NCBI GenBank assembly: GCA_027405735.1
Contig: JAPEHQ010000003.1
Span: 1,674,001 to 1,738,000 of the forward strand
Length of the DNA: 64,000 bases
Reading direction: 5' to 3'
Origin: Mucor racemosus
Lineage: Eukaryota; Mucoromycota; Mucoromycetes; Mucorales; Mucoraceae
In this document: piece by piece, positions 13,008-23,696 of the stretch
Layout: every line of letters begins with the position of its first letter
Numbering within the stretch: the first letter of the stretch is position 1
Made by a program: the position numbers and the translations under genes
The notes under the pieces: generated by a model
The model's database searches: none
What the model saw: only the letters and a program-made list of their open reading frames with translations
What the model was told of the DNA's origin: nothing

Positions 13008-13090
13008 TGGTTGCTATGTATACTTGTGATTATTGGTTGCCATGCTGCTTTTGTACTGGTTGCCATGCAATTTGGTTCCTGGTTGCTATG
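13008..13090 (+). promoter_or_regulatory. Four spaced TGGTTGCYATG motifs (RFX half-site-like array)
   Basis: Four 11-bp words occur at 13008-13018 (TGGTTGCTATG), 13034-13044 and 13057-13067 (TGGTTGCCATG), and 13080-13090 (TGGTTGCTATG). The start-to-start spacing is 26, 23 and 23 bp. GTTGCCATG is the left half of the RFX X-box. The array lies about 0.7 kb upstream of the NIPA-type gene. Binding by an RFX factor is inference. Confidence 0.5.
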
Positions 13091-13553
13091 GTGTATTCAA
13101 ATCCCGTTTTCTATGAAATCGATTTATGGCGTAAAAAGCAGCTATCACTTTATTTTTCTGATAAAAATCTAAAAGAGAAAGTTTCTACGCATTAGAATAA
13201 CGGATAAAACTCCATAAAGATGCTGAAACTAAAAATACATAACTTTGTTTATTGATTAAATGCAACTGAGCCACACGCATCATCATAATTGGAATTTTTA
13301 GATTTGCACTGGCTGACTGACATCAATGACATTATTAAAATCAATTTGAAACAAGACGATTATACACACATGCATCACGAGAAACTAACATGGCAATGTA
13401 TTTATATATGATTCTTAATGATGATTACATTGTAATATATAATATTGTAGTAGGGTCAAGCCGTTACTCAAGCTCCTATAAATGGTTGGTTACTACTACA
13501 CTATTATAATGTTGAAACTTACTTTTCTGTATGTACTGATCAGAATTCTCCCC

Positions 13554-13555
<2 letters not shown>

Positions 13556-13588
<33 letters not shown>
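13556..13588. repeat. (TTA)n microsatellite
   Basis: Eleven uninterrupted TTA units are visible about 190 bp upstream of the NIPA start codon. Confidence 0.9.
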
Positions 13589-13590
<2 letters not shown>

Positions 13591-13654
13591 TTTTAGTGCA
13601 AATTCTCCCTTTCCAGACTATCGTATACATGTGTAAATAGAATTGCTCTTTCCT

Positions 13655-13695
13655 CTCTTTCTCTCTCTCTCTCTCTCTCTTTTCTCTCTTTCTTA
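13655..13695 (+). promoter_or_regulatory. CT-rich tract upstream of NIPA gene
   Basis: An almost pure (CT)n run lies about 80-120 bp before the ATG. Similar pyrimidine tracts precede the other genes here (for example at 35950-36000 and 32160-32200), so it probably belongs to the core promoter or 5' leader. Confidence 0.45.
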
Positions 13696-13775
13696 ATTTT
13701 CTCTTTTTACATAAATTCGCTCTTTATTTAAAATATACACATATTTATTCATTCCTTTCAAATTAATACAAAACC

Positions 13776-15143
13776 ATGATTCAAGATAAATATATTGGAC
13801 TAATACTTGCAATGAGTTCAAGTGTTTTCATTGGACTTTCTTTCATTATTACAAAGAAGGGCCTCATAAATGCCAACAAACGACACGGTAAGCAGGGAGT
13901 TGATGTAATATGTACATGAATAATTGGGAGATTAATTAAATTTTCTTTTTAAGGTACATCAGCTGCAGATGGAAAACACAACTACTTGACAAATTGGACT
14001 TGGTGGGCAGGGATGGGAACCAGTAAGTTATATTTACCCAATTCTTGACCCAATTAACCAACAAAAGACGTAAATCAATTTTTTCATAGTGGCCGTAGGT
14101 GAAGTTCTTAATTTCTCAGCCTATTCATTTGCTCCACCCATAATGGTGACACCGCTTGGAAGTTTGAGCGTTATATTAGGGTAAGCTACGAAAATCAATT
14201 CAAAATAAAAAAAAACCTCACATCATTTGGTATCCTTAGAGCTATTTTCGCATCAATATTTTTAAAAGAAAAGTTGGGACCTATTGGTAAAATTGGCTGT
14301 TTATTATCGGTTGTTGGTGCGTTAATTATTGTGCTACATGCTCCTGAAGATAAAGAAGTAACTTCTATCGATGAATTACTGCTCTATGCATTAAGGCCAG
14401 GTATAGTTTTAACGACATACAAAAATGAGAGATGTTTTTTTGGTGATTAATCATGGGTTTGTAGGATTCATGAGCTATTGTGCTATTGTTATTGTTGTTA
14501 GTCTGTTCATGATTTACAAGGTGGTACCAAAATATGGTAAAAGAAACCCATTTATCTATGTTTCCATTTGTTCATTGGTTGGATCTGTTTCGGTAATGTC
14601 GATTAAAGCTTTTGGAATTGCAATGAAATTGACATTTGCTGGAAATAATCAATTTACTCACCCTTCAACTTATGTCTTTGGTATTGTTGTTGTTGTTTGT
14701 ATTGTCACTCAAATGAATTACTTTAACAAAGCATTGGAGCAATTCTCTACCAACGTGTAAGTGTGTGTAAAAAAATGTGTGTGAAAATACAACATATATA
14801 GTAATATGATGAAACGTATAGTGTGAATCCCATCTATTTTGTCTGCTTTACTACTGCAACCATTGCTGCTTCAGCTATTTTATTTCAAGGCTTCAACACA
14901 GACAACACAGTCAACGTAGTTTCGCTTATTTGTGGATTTATCATTATTTTTGCAGGTGTTTATCTTTTAGATTCAATTGCTCGAGGCGCTGGCGCTAATG
15001 ACAATGATCACCGATACAAAGACGAAGAGGATGAAGGTCTTTTAATGAGCGAACGTGCATTTGATAATGACGATGAAGATTCACTCGGATTAAATGATAC
15101 AGAAGACTCTGATGATGATCAACCCAACAACAACAGAAGATGA
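13776..15143 (+). CDS. NIPA-family magnesium transporter
   Basis: Multi-span membrane protein of the NIPA (DMT superfamily) group, known for Mg2+ transport. Six exons: 13776-13887, 13954-14022, 14090-14180, 14240-14400, 14465-14756, 14822-15143, coding for 348 residues. The first helix (YIGLILAMSSSVFIGLSFII) is followed by TKKGL. Next come the family motif FAPPIMVTPLGSLSVILGA, FLKEKLGPIGKIGCLLSVVG with VLHAPE, a long central pair of helices, NYFNKALEQFSTNVVNPIYF and a last helix FIIIFAGVYLLDS. The C-tail is acidic (DDED, SDDD). All introns are 45-75 bp and GT-AG. Length and motif order match NIPA proteins. The plasma membrane or an endosome is likely, but which one cannot be told. Confidence 0.92.
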
Positions 15144-15957
15144 CTTCAACATTAAGATACACAGACAGTTATATTTCAATTGTAATTATATTTAAATACA
15201 TTTTCAAACCTTGTATACCATGATGAATTCCTCATCTCTTTGTCTTGTGTTCATATTGTCCAGTACATACTATTAGTATATATATATGCATTATAAACAT
15301 CCTATAAATAAATTGGCGTTATTTTGTAAGTTTATATAAATTACATATATCTCCACATGAGTGTATTTACAACTTTATCGAAATATAATCTCTGCTCTCT
15401 CCTTTATACTGATTTATCACATGCTTGAATTTCTTTATTTCTTTATTATTTAAATGTACCACCAAATACAAATGTTCTTCAATAATTTATGAGTTTTCGG
15501 CTCGCAGTAGTGTTCGGCGATATACGAGGTTTCTCAGTTTAAAAGGGATTAATGTTTGATCTCTGCATCCTATTTTCAGTATCTGCAAAGTAAAAATATA
15601 GAGCAATACATGAGATGCCATAGTTAAATTCGCATTTTGTTATGCTTTTTCTCTTATTTCATAATCTAGAATAAACTCCACAAGTATCTGAGTTTTCTTT
15701 TCTACTACTGCTTAAAACCTAACACTTTTGCTGCAGCATAACTCACTTGGTAATAAATTAAGACATAGGATTAATTTTCGGAGTAGCCTGCTTGTTTTTA
15801 AACAACCTTCAATATATTTGAACAGCTTAGATTATCCCTGCAAAATATACCAAAACATGAATAAGTGTGAAAAGCGAAACAAAATCCTTCCTAAAATTGC
15901 CCTAAAATCGATTGTAAAAAATTAAGCACTTAAATTGAAATATTAATTTTTTGTATT
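15144..15957. other. Intergenic region leading into repeat territory
   Basis: Holds the 3' flank of the NIPA gene (AATAAA-like signals near 15307) and AT-rich sequence with no coding exon. The repeat-rich interval begins at about 15958. Confidence 0.5.
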
Positions 15958-17100
15958 CAAAAGATAGATCTAATTGATCGCTACTCTGCATTTTTTGTTT
16001 TAGCAAAAGATATTGATTTTTCGTCGAGATAACCAAAATAATAGTCGATATCACAGCTTACAGCTTATGATAACTGGGTTCCAAAATTTATTTGCTGAAA
16101 ATGAACGAAAAATGATGAAAAAAACAAAATCGTTTAATGGCTCATGAACTGCAAAGTAAGTCGACCTAGTGTATTAAATAGTTTTCGTACAGTTTTAAAT
16201 TCTGCATACATCTAAACAAAAATCAAAAAAACATTTCACATTAAATTTTGCGTAAAATGCAATTGAAATTTTGGAGTTTTTTGAGGATATACATCACTTT
16301 TTATAAGCATATTTAGAATATAATAAATTGAAATGATGCAGAAAAAAAATATCTATCGATCGAGCTATCGCAGAATTTTTTAGCTGCATTTTTGGTAGAG
16401 AAAACAAGATTTTTGTCCAATTTTTTTTCAGTTTCAGAATTTGGAATGAGGGTATACAAGGGGAAAATGGAAGCTAGAAATGGAGATACCTTTTTGTACA
16501 CATTTTTGAGGATATCTCGACGAAAAATTAATATTTAGAAAAAAACTAAATTGGATCCGAGAGAGCTCAACGAGCTTAATGAAATGAATATAAAAAAAAG
16601 GTTGCTCAATTTAGCCAATATTTCGAAACCTACTATAGAAATGCCAAAAAAATGAAAAAAAATAAAAGTGCCCAGAATTTTTTTAAATTAAAATATGTTA
16701 TAAAGCACTTCAAAACAAGTAAATTTTATTATTAAAAAATGTTAGTATAACTTAATTTTTCTGGAGATATGAAGCCTCAAAGTTTTCAATCCATTAGCAG
16801 TAAAATACGCGTAAAAAATCTGAAACCTTAGCACTGAAAAATTAATACCAACTGCAAAAAGTAGGATATTTCCGGATACTTGTTTTTGGATTAAAGTTGA
16901 ACATCTCAGGTACATTGGCATATAATTTTTTCTTGGTGTTATTTAGTGAAAAAAAAAGTAGAGCAGGGATGAAAAGTGAGACCCAGTTTTTAAGGAAAAA
17001 GCAGTGAATTTTACGCGTTTTTGAGACTTTTGTGAGATATAAAATAAATTTAGAGATAGGTAGCAGTATACAAGAAAATGTAATTTTTTGGAAAAAAAAT
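15958..17100 (+). repeat. Repeat family A, copy A1 (left-truncated)
   Basis: Dispersed non-coding repeat. It shares, in the same order as the other copies, GATTTTTCGTCGAGATAACC, GACCTAGTGTATTAAATAG, GAATTTGG(A/G)ATGAGGGTA, GAGGATATCTCGACGAAAAA and GAACATCTCAGGTACATTGG. Copies A2 and A3 start further left. The two CGTCGAGATA words (about 16020 and 16515) face each other, so each copy has an internal inverted pair about 0.5 kb apart. No long reading frame is present on either strand. Confidence 0.85.
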
Positions 17101-17125
17101 CGACAATACTTTGGCCACCCTAATA

Positions 17126-17750
17126 ATGACGATTAAAACTTTCTGTAAATCTTGTCGCATCCCAATACGGCAACTATGTGTGAAAAGCAGTTCGTTTCAA
17201 AATGTAGAAGCAAGTGATCTGGAAGAACAATTTCAACAATGGAACGGTATTATTCATGTCTGCAAAAAACAACAAGAGTAAGTCTAAACAGCTTCCTTTT
17301 TCAATGATTATTGCTAACAGCCCATTATTTTAGCTGTGCATATGTACACTTCGCAAGCGATGATCTGGCCTCTGTCCGTTATCACAGCCGTGATAATAAT
17401 GCAACACTTAATGGTGAAAAAGTTTATATTTTACCTGTCTTTAAAAACAATGAACCAGTGCATCATGCACAACCTCCAATCTCCTTCCCCCCTCTCCCGC
17501 ACTATCAACTTCGGCTTTCGAGCCTCAACAACAATCTCTGCGACAATCTCAACACAATGCCTTCAATACCATGATAAAGAAAAATCTTGTTGAGGCTGAC
17601 GATATGTTGAAAGCTTATGAGGAAGAGATCCAACGACTAAAAAAAAAAAGAAAGATCATGCAAGAGTTGTTGTACGCTAATTTTATTTTTTATTTTTTCA
17701 TATATATACCTTTTATTCTAAAAAAAAATAAACATTTTCTATTGTAGTTT
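17126..17750 (+). pseudogene. RRM-like small protein gene with a frameshift
   Basis: Exon 1 is 17126-17277 and exon 2 begins at 17334 (GT-AG, phase 2). Together they read an RRM-like fold. An RNP2-like strand (LCVKSS) is followed by helix VEASDLEEQFQQW, an RNP1-like strand (CAYVHFAS), helix DDLASVRY and a last strand EKVYILPV. That frame ends at 17574. In the -1/+2 frame a basic coiled-coil stretch (NLVEADDMLKAYEEEIQRLK) continues from about 17505 to 17690, so the original frame was probably lost at the C-run near 17491-17497. A possible last intron starts at the GTACGC near 17674. It could be a true pseudogene or an assembly error in the homopolymer. It sits between family A and transposase debris. 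Confidence 0.5.
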
Positions 17751-17818
17751 TCATGAATATCATCGTTTTTTTTTACTTGAAACTTGAAATTTTGCCATGA
17801 CATTTATCTTTTACTTTG

Positions 17819-18240
17819 AAGATGGAAACGATAATCTTTTCGGCAGCAATGGAACTAAATTTTATGATCTGATGTATGGTGTATTAACATATGTCACCGA
17901 TTCCTATCGTCAATCAAAGCAGTCCGATTCGGCTAATAGGTAACAAAAAGGCTTTTGCAAGATTTGCGGCTTCAGAACCTAAGTCGTAGTACAATAATTA
18001 TAATGACAATCTAAAAGAAAAATTTATCGACATCATGATTGAAAGTGGAGTAACGAGAGCCAAAGTCGGTAGAGACCTTGGAATATATGAGCGTGTAGCA
18101 CAACAATAGTGGAAGGAGTACAACGAAAGAAGAAAGTATCCATACAAAAAGTCAGTTTTGAATATCAGCCGTAAAAACACACTAACAAAAGAGCATGGCC
18201 AATATACTGTATTAGAGACTGATGTTTTCATTTAACCGCA
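17819..18240 (+). pseudogene. Transposase-like remnant (HTH N-terminal part), broken
   Basis: Two frames read a protein that looks like the N-terminal, DNA-binding part of a DDE-type transposase. First comes FYDLMYGVLTYVTDSYRQS. After a frame change near 17942 there is NKKAFARFAASEPKS, a stop, then LKEKFIDIMIESGVTRAKVG with RDLGIYERVAQQ and a stop near 18116, then WKEYNERRKYPYKK and RKNTLTKEHGQY up to another stop near 18234. The helix-turn-helix spacing and the NTLTKEHG motif suggest this class. The exact superfamily is not proved. At least three disabling changes are visible. Confidence 0.5.
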
Positions 18241-18800
18241 TTTAGGATCAAATATCATTATTTACTACTGTATAGTTGGACATATTTCTTGACTACCAGG
18301 TCAAATCGAAGGCAATGATATTTTATATATACTCAATGAAAAAGTAGAACTAATTACAAACCCATGAAATGTTGCAGAAAAGTGATAAAATTTCAAATGA
18401 TATAGAAACAAAAAAAAAAGAATAATCTAATGTCTTGCTAATATGTAAGCGTAGTTTTGATCGTCACTGTACTTGAAAACAAATATTTTTACAGCTGAAA
18501 ATCGTAAACCAAAATAGTAAGTTTAAAGAAGGTTGATTTGTTTAAATTTTATAAGTGATAAAGTAACATCTATACTCTTAGATTTAGCTTGCATATAAAT
18601 TTAAGCAGTAAGTGTCATTTAAGTTTATGCTCGAGCAAAAATCATTGTTGTTGTAAACATTATAGCTATAAGCATATTTACAAATGATGATAACCGTAAA
18701 TATATTGGCTTTGGCATGTATTGCTCTACATCAGCAACGTATTGGATTGTATTATTGTCTATAATTTATATTAATAAAAGCAAATGTAATTTAAAAACCT
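18216..18800 (+). repeat. Block-B repeat, oldest copy
   Basis: Continues the transposase remnant and matches about 25030-25620 (plus) and, in reverse, about 44480-45320 plus 46790-47040 and 63430-63600. Shared words include GGCAATGATATT, AACATCTATA and AAATTTAAGCAGTAAGTG. This copy is clearly more diverged from the others than they are from each other. Confidence 0.75.
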
Positions 18801-18837
18801 ATTATTCACTACGGTCGACACAGTTGTTTGTGAAAGT

Positions 18838-20110
18838 AGAAATATAAACTTTTATGCAAGATATATTTAAATCCACCATCATATATGATGGAAGATTAAT
18901 TGGATCGATATTTACAAGAATGAGATTTTTTTCTTGGTTTTCTGCAGTTGTAAATATTAGTTTATTACTTTGTAAACTTAAAACTCATTATCCAGGGCTT
19001 AATTTCTGCATTCACAAGATAGCTTTAATTGATCGCTACTCTGCATTTTTTGTTTTAGTAAAAAATATTGATTTTTCGTCGAGATTCGAGATAACCAAAA
19101 TAACAGTTTTTATAATATATCATACCGGGATTCCAAAATTTATTTGTTGAAAATGAACGAAAAATGATAAAAAAAGCAAAATCGTTTAATGGCTCATGAA
19201 CTGCAAAGTAAGTCGACCTAGTGTATTAAATAGTTTTTGTACAGTTTTAGATTCTGCATTCATCTAAATAAAAATCAGACAAACATTTTACATTAAATCT
19301 GCGTAAAATCCAATTGAAATTTTGAACGTTTTTTGAAGATACACATTAACTTTGATAAACATATTTATTATATAAGTAGTTGGAATGATGTGCAAAACAA
19401 TTATCTATTGACTGAGCTATTGCGAAATTTTTTAGCTGCATTTTTCGTAGAGAAAACACGATTTTTGTCCAAATTTTTTTTAGATTCAGAATTTGGGATG
19501 AGGGTAGACAAGGGGGAAATGGAAGCTAGAAATGAAAGTATATTTTTGTACACATTTTTGAGGATATCTCGACGAAAAATTAATATTTTGAAAAACTCTA
19601 AATTGGATTCAAGAGAGCTCAACGCGCTTAATGACATGAGCAAAAAGAAACCGCTACTCAATTTAACAAATATTTTGAAATCTACTACAGAAATGTCAAA
19701 AAAATGAGAAAAAAATTGCTGAGAATTTTTTATACTTAAACATGTTTTAGAGCGCTTTAAAACAAGTAAGTTTCATTATTAGAAAGTGCTAGTATAACTT
19801 GATTATTTCTAGAGATATAAAGTCTCAAAGTTTTCAATTCTTTAGCAGTTGAATACGGGAAAAAACTGAAACATTAACACTGAAAAATCAATACCAGCTG
19901 AAAAAAATAGGATATTTTTGGATACTTGTTTTTGGATTAAACAAGGTAGGCATCTCAGGTACATTGGCATATAATTTTTTCTTGGTGTTATTTAGTGAAA
20001 AAAAAGTATAGCAGGGATGAAAAGTAAACCCCAGTTTTCAAGGAAAAAGCAGTGGATTTTACGTGTTTTTTAGCCTTTTGTGAGGTATGGAATAAATTTA
20101 GAAGTATGTA
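18838..20110 (+). repeat. Repeat family A, copy A2 (longest left end)
   Basis: Same word order as A1 but extending left through AAACTCATTATCCAGGGCTT to about 18838. The right side is shared with A4 as far as about 20185. An open stretch of 124 codons (19333-19707) exists only in this copy and is not kept in the others, so it is not evidence of a gene. Confidence 0.85.
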
Positions 20111-20944
20111 GCATAATACAGCCAATGCATATCTATTCTGTGGTCTCTGAGGTATATCCTGAAAAATGTTTATTATGAGGTTAGTTATAGAAAAAAGGCA
20201 TACTCCGATTTTGAAGACTGAAACTATCAATTTTTTTTTTTGAAAATTCAAATTTAATATTAAAATTTACTTTAACTTATCGAGCGTGTATTACAACAAG
20301 TCAAAATAGGTTGTGAAGGACAGAACAAACAAAACAAACTGTTATTTTTCTTATTGATTAGTTAGTAAGAAAAATAGTAGTTACATAAATATCATAGAGT
20401 GTGATTGTTTAGCTTCTACATAGAAAAAGTCTAAAAATCAATTTTTATTATATATACTGTGTTAACAGATATTGTTTCCCTGTGGTGATCGGACGACGTC
20501 TGGTATTTTTAACATTGATGACCTTAACTTTTATAGATTATAAAATTTTTGTTATTGTATATATATATACATGTTTTATCTGCTACTAAATTTTTGTGTA
20601 TATATGTAGCGCTATTCTGTATCTATTAATTATATTCTCACTGGAAACTTCAGCTATTATATTTTCTAGTGAAATAAAGTCAGCTTTGCATTATTGTACC
20701 TAGCATAATTACATGATGATATAGGACAAAAATGACAGGTTTTTCTTTATATTTTGGTCAGGAATAAAGATTTTTTTGTAAACCAAATTGCTGCTAATAC
20801 TCAGCAAATAGCAGTATTATATACCAAAGAAAAAAAATATGATCAAATTACTCAATATTGCACAAATCAAGAAAAACAAAATAACAGATAAGTAGAAAGA
20901 CGGCAATTAAAAAAAAGCAAACATAGAGTGGAAGTTTATCCTAG
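20111..20944. other. Repeat-flanking AT-rich spacer
   Basis: No gene found. The first ~80 bp still resemble the right flank of copy A4. The rest is AT-rich with an (AT)n run near 20560-20575. Confidence 0.4.
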
Positions 20945-21015
20945 TTGCTAGACTTGTTGTGCGCTTTACAGCTAGTTCAAGCGGAGAGGTTGTGGGTTCG
21001 AAACTCGTGTAAGCG
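20945..21015 (+). ncRNA. tRNA-like / Pol III box-B-bearing sequence (possible SINE head)
   Basis: GGTTGTGGGTTCGAAACTCG contains a near-consensus box B (GGTTCGAAACTC, 20995-21006) in a T-arm-like hairpin. CGCTTTACA (20962-20970) can pair with TGTAAGCG (21008-21015) as a closing stem. A good box A and a normal anticodon arm are missing, so this is not a working tRNA gene. It may be a tRNA-derived SINE head or a decayed tRNA. Confidence 0.35.
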
Positions 21016-21755
21016 TATTTTCTTCGGAACTTGTGTTTGCCGGGCTAGAAGCGCAGCAGCTAATCATCCCCTCGCCTTTTTTTTCATTTTTAACTTTCTA
21101 CGCACAGCTTTCAAAAGAATACCAACTTTTGTCTTCTTTTCTCTACTCCAGTATTTTTAGTGTTATTTTGAAAATCCATTTTTTTTATGAAAATTTTATT
21201 TTACAAGCACAAGAAATTTTACAAAAGTAGACACAATCTGCACGCAATAATTTAATAATGTAAATTGTATTGTAAGAAGCCTACTACTGTTGTCCGTGTG
21301 CTGAACTAAGATACTATTTTCCCATATAAAAAATTAAATGTTATCTCACATAAGACCATGCTCTGATATCAAATAGAGATAACATGAATTGAACAATACA
21401 TACAGAAAGTATTAGTAATTTAACGTGTAATAATAAAATAGACCGAATCATAAACAAAACAAATTGATTTATAAAATAAACTGAAGAAACACATAGACCA
21501 AAATAAGGATTGCTCTATGCGGATCATTAACAAATATGCCAAAAACAGGCATTAAAATACCGCCTTGATTTTGTAAATCAAGACGCTCAATACAAACTTT
21601 AAAATCGCAAACAAACTAATTGATTTATAAAGAAGAATAAACATATGGATATTGCATGAAGACAATGGAATCATGCTTGCAGTAAATGACGAAGTTATTT
21701 ACTAAAATAAAAAAATATAAAAATAAAAGCAGTAGAAATACAATTATAATCAGCT
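21016..21755. other. Spacer with possible retrotransposon primer-binding-site relic
   Basis: No gene. On the minus strand, 21371-21354 reads TGATATCAGAGCATGGTC, one change from the TGGTATCAGAGC initiator-tRNA primer-binding site of many Copia elements. No gag-like frame follows it. Confidence 0.35.
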
Positions 21756-22284
21756 TGTTGTATTCCACCTACTAGTATCATACTTTAGCACCTTCTACAG
21801 TATCAATACATCTTACAATCTATTGACTACGACATGTATTGAAGTGCAAGTCTGGATATCGGATATAAGAAACTCCTAGCGTACCAAGTTTAATCCAGTA
21901 ATTACCAAGAACGCTTGGACCTCAATTATGACACCACATTATTTCATCCCAGCAGTTAACCAATCAAGTAGTTATCAAATCAACATCCAAGCATATTTAG
22001 CGCAGCATTGAAACAACACAACTCACAAGCTCTGCAAGAACGGTTAAATTATGATTGATCCATTTCAATCCATAGATTACTATCAAACAGATCCAATGGT
22101 TCAATAGTGCCTTAAATTACATCTCAGGATCTCAATGTCAAATCAATATAAAAGGCCATACTTTTACATCTAAATAAACGATATCTTGTTTTTATTATAC
22201 AGTTAAAGAACTGATTAATTACTCATTCTTTTATAATTGTACTCTTTTTTAAGTACTATTTATCAATCCTGAAAATATACGACA
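21756..22284 (+). mobile_element. Solo LTR, family L1 (529 bp), TSD CAGCT
   Basis: Begins TGTTG and ends CGACA, an imperfect 5-bp terminal inverted repeat with the usual TG...CA ends. It is flanked on both sides by CAGCT (21751-21755 and 22285-22289), a 5-bp target duplication. A TATAAAAGG box at 22147-22155 fixes the sense as plus. Other copies lie at 26487-27018, 27246-27780, 43284-43710, 45330-46759 and, as pieces, 23601-23690 and 62844-62945. No internal retrotransposon domain is attached. Confidence 0.92.
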
Positions 22285-23600
22285 CAGCTAAAGTTTTTAT
22301 TACAAAAAATTTCTGAAGATTTAAAATAATTGAAAAAGTATGAAGGTATTTATAGTGATTTGGAGAACTTGGATACCATCAGACTTGAATGGATGTATAT
22401 TCAGTAATCTTCCAGTTTTGAGTACATTGTTATTGATTTGATATTTTAAGGGGTAAATCATGCAGAGAATTGATCATAAGGGATTGATGTCAAGTGTGAC
22501 AATATCGACCTTTTGGCTTTTGTTATATCTATTTTATGTAATCTTAATTTTTAAGGGGTAGTTTTTATATCCTTGAGATTTATTTATATTAATAGTGCAA
22601 CTTCAATATAGATGAGTAGTTGACTAAATGGATATCTTTGTTTATTATTATTATTGATTTGGATAGAATCCTGTTTTGATATATATGTCATTTTTTGTGT
22701 AATTAATTGCACTGTGATCAAGGGTGCTATCATCTACACGACATGTATGGTTCAAACAGGTATTTCATATTTTTAGCATGCGTTTGTTATTGTATTCAAT
22801 TGAAGCGTTTGTTTATTATTGTTGTTCTTCACATTTCAAGTGGCGTCATATTTTATGAGCGACACTTGGAATTTAGGTTGTTTTATTTTTATCAAGTGTT
22901 TTTAGTATGTAATTCCATTGCAATGCTTCTATCATTTAATAGTAGCATGATGACAGATGTATGAAATGCAGCATTGTCTGATTCGCATATTAAACATCAC
23001 GGTTTGATAGATGTCCTAAGTTGGTAATTCGGTTATTCCTAATTCTGATAGATCACTGCTGACAGTTACGGTGTAACTCCCAGATATAATAAAATCACAA
23101 CTAATATAAATAATAAATAGAGCAGAAATATAGACCTATTGCACACTATTCATTTTTTTTTTGAAAAAACAAGGATTAAACTGTATCTTTTTCAAAGTTT
23201 TTTATTTTACATTTTACTGCAGTCCGTATATTTTGATTTTGGTTTTCATCCAGTAAGTAGTAACAAATAGAGTATTACTAATTGTAACATAAAGGCATAC
23301 ATAATGGAATATTTTTAGTCATTTTTCAAAGAGACTTAAAAAGAGCTCAGCGAATAACATTATTAATCATATTTGGATTTCTATCAGTTCCGACTTCAGT
23401 CATTATCAGTTAGAAATTGGTTTGTCACCAACTCTAACTTATCCTTAAAAATGGATTTCAGGGTAATTGTTATTACTGCATGAACAATACTATTTAAGGC
23501 ATATCCCTCTTCACTCAAGAAACATTTTATATGTAAAAGCTTAAAAATAATGCCCAAAGGTATGTACAGCTTCCGTCAATTTATTATTTATCATCATGCA
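22285..23600. other. AT-rich spacer
   Basis: No coding gene is supported. The sequence around 22903-22925 (TTAGTATGTAATTCCATTGC) recurs at about 43264-43284, right where the truncated L1 copy at 43284 begins, so it may mark a recombination junction. Confidence 0.4.
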
Positions 23601-23690
23601 TGTTGTATGCCACCAAATGTCATACTTTATTACCGTCTACAGTATCAATACATCTTACAATCTATTGATTACGACATGTTCACGTATAAA
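23601..23690 (+). mobile_element. L1 LTR fragment (5' end)
   Basis: Starts TGTTGTATGCCACC and follows the L1 LTR for about 90 bp to GATTACGACATG, then stops shortly before the MITE at 23697. Confidence 0.75.
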
Positions 23691-23696
23691 GATTTA

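Larger units (their letters stand above)
12313..13775. other. Intergenic region upstream of the NIPA gene
   Basis: A 1.46 kb gene-free stretch. It contains the T-rich 3' flank of the small gene, the four-copy TGGTTGC(C/T)ATG array at 13008-13090, a (TTA)n microsatellite at 13556-13588 and a (CT)n tract at about 13660-13681. The region just upstream of the ATG at 13776 is pyrimidine-rich. No further exon is supported. Confidence 0.6.

Noticed and set aside
19333..19707. A 124-codon frame in repeat A2
   Set aside because: Stops interrupt the same frame in the A1, A3 and A5 copies, so it is not conserved coding sequence.
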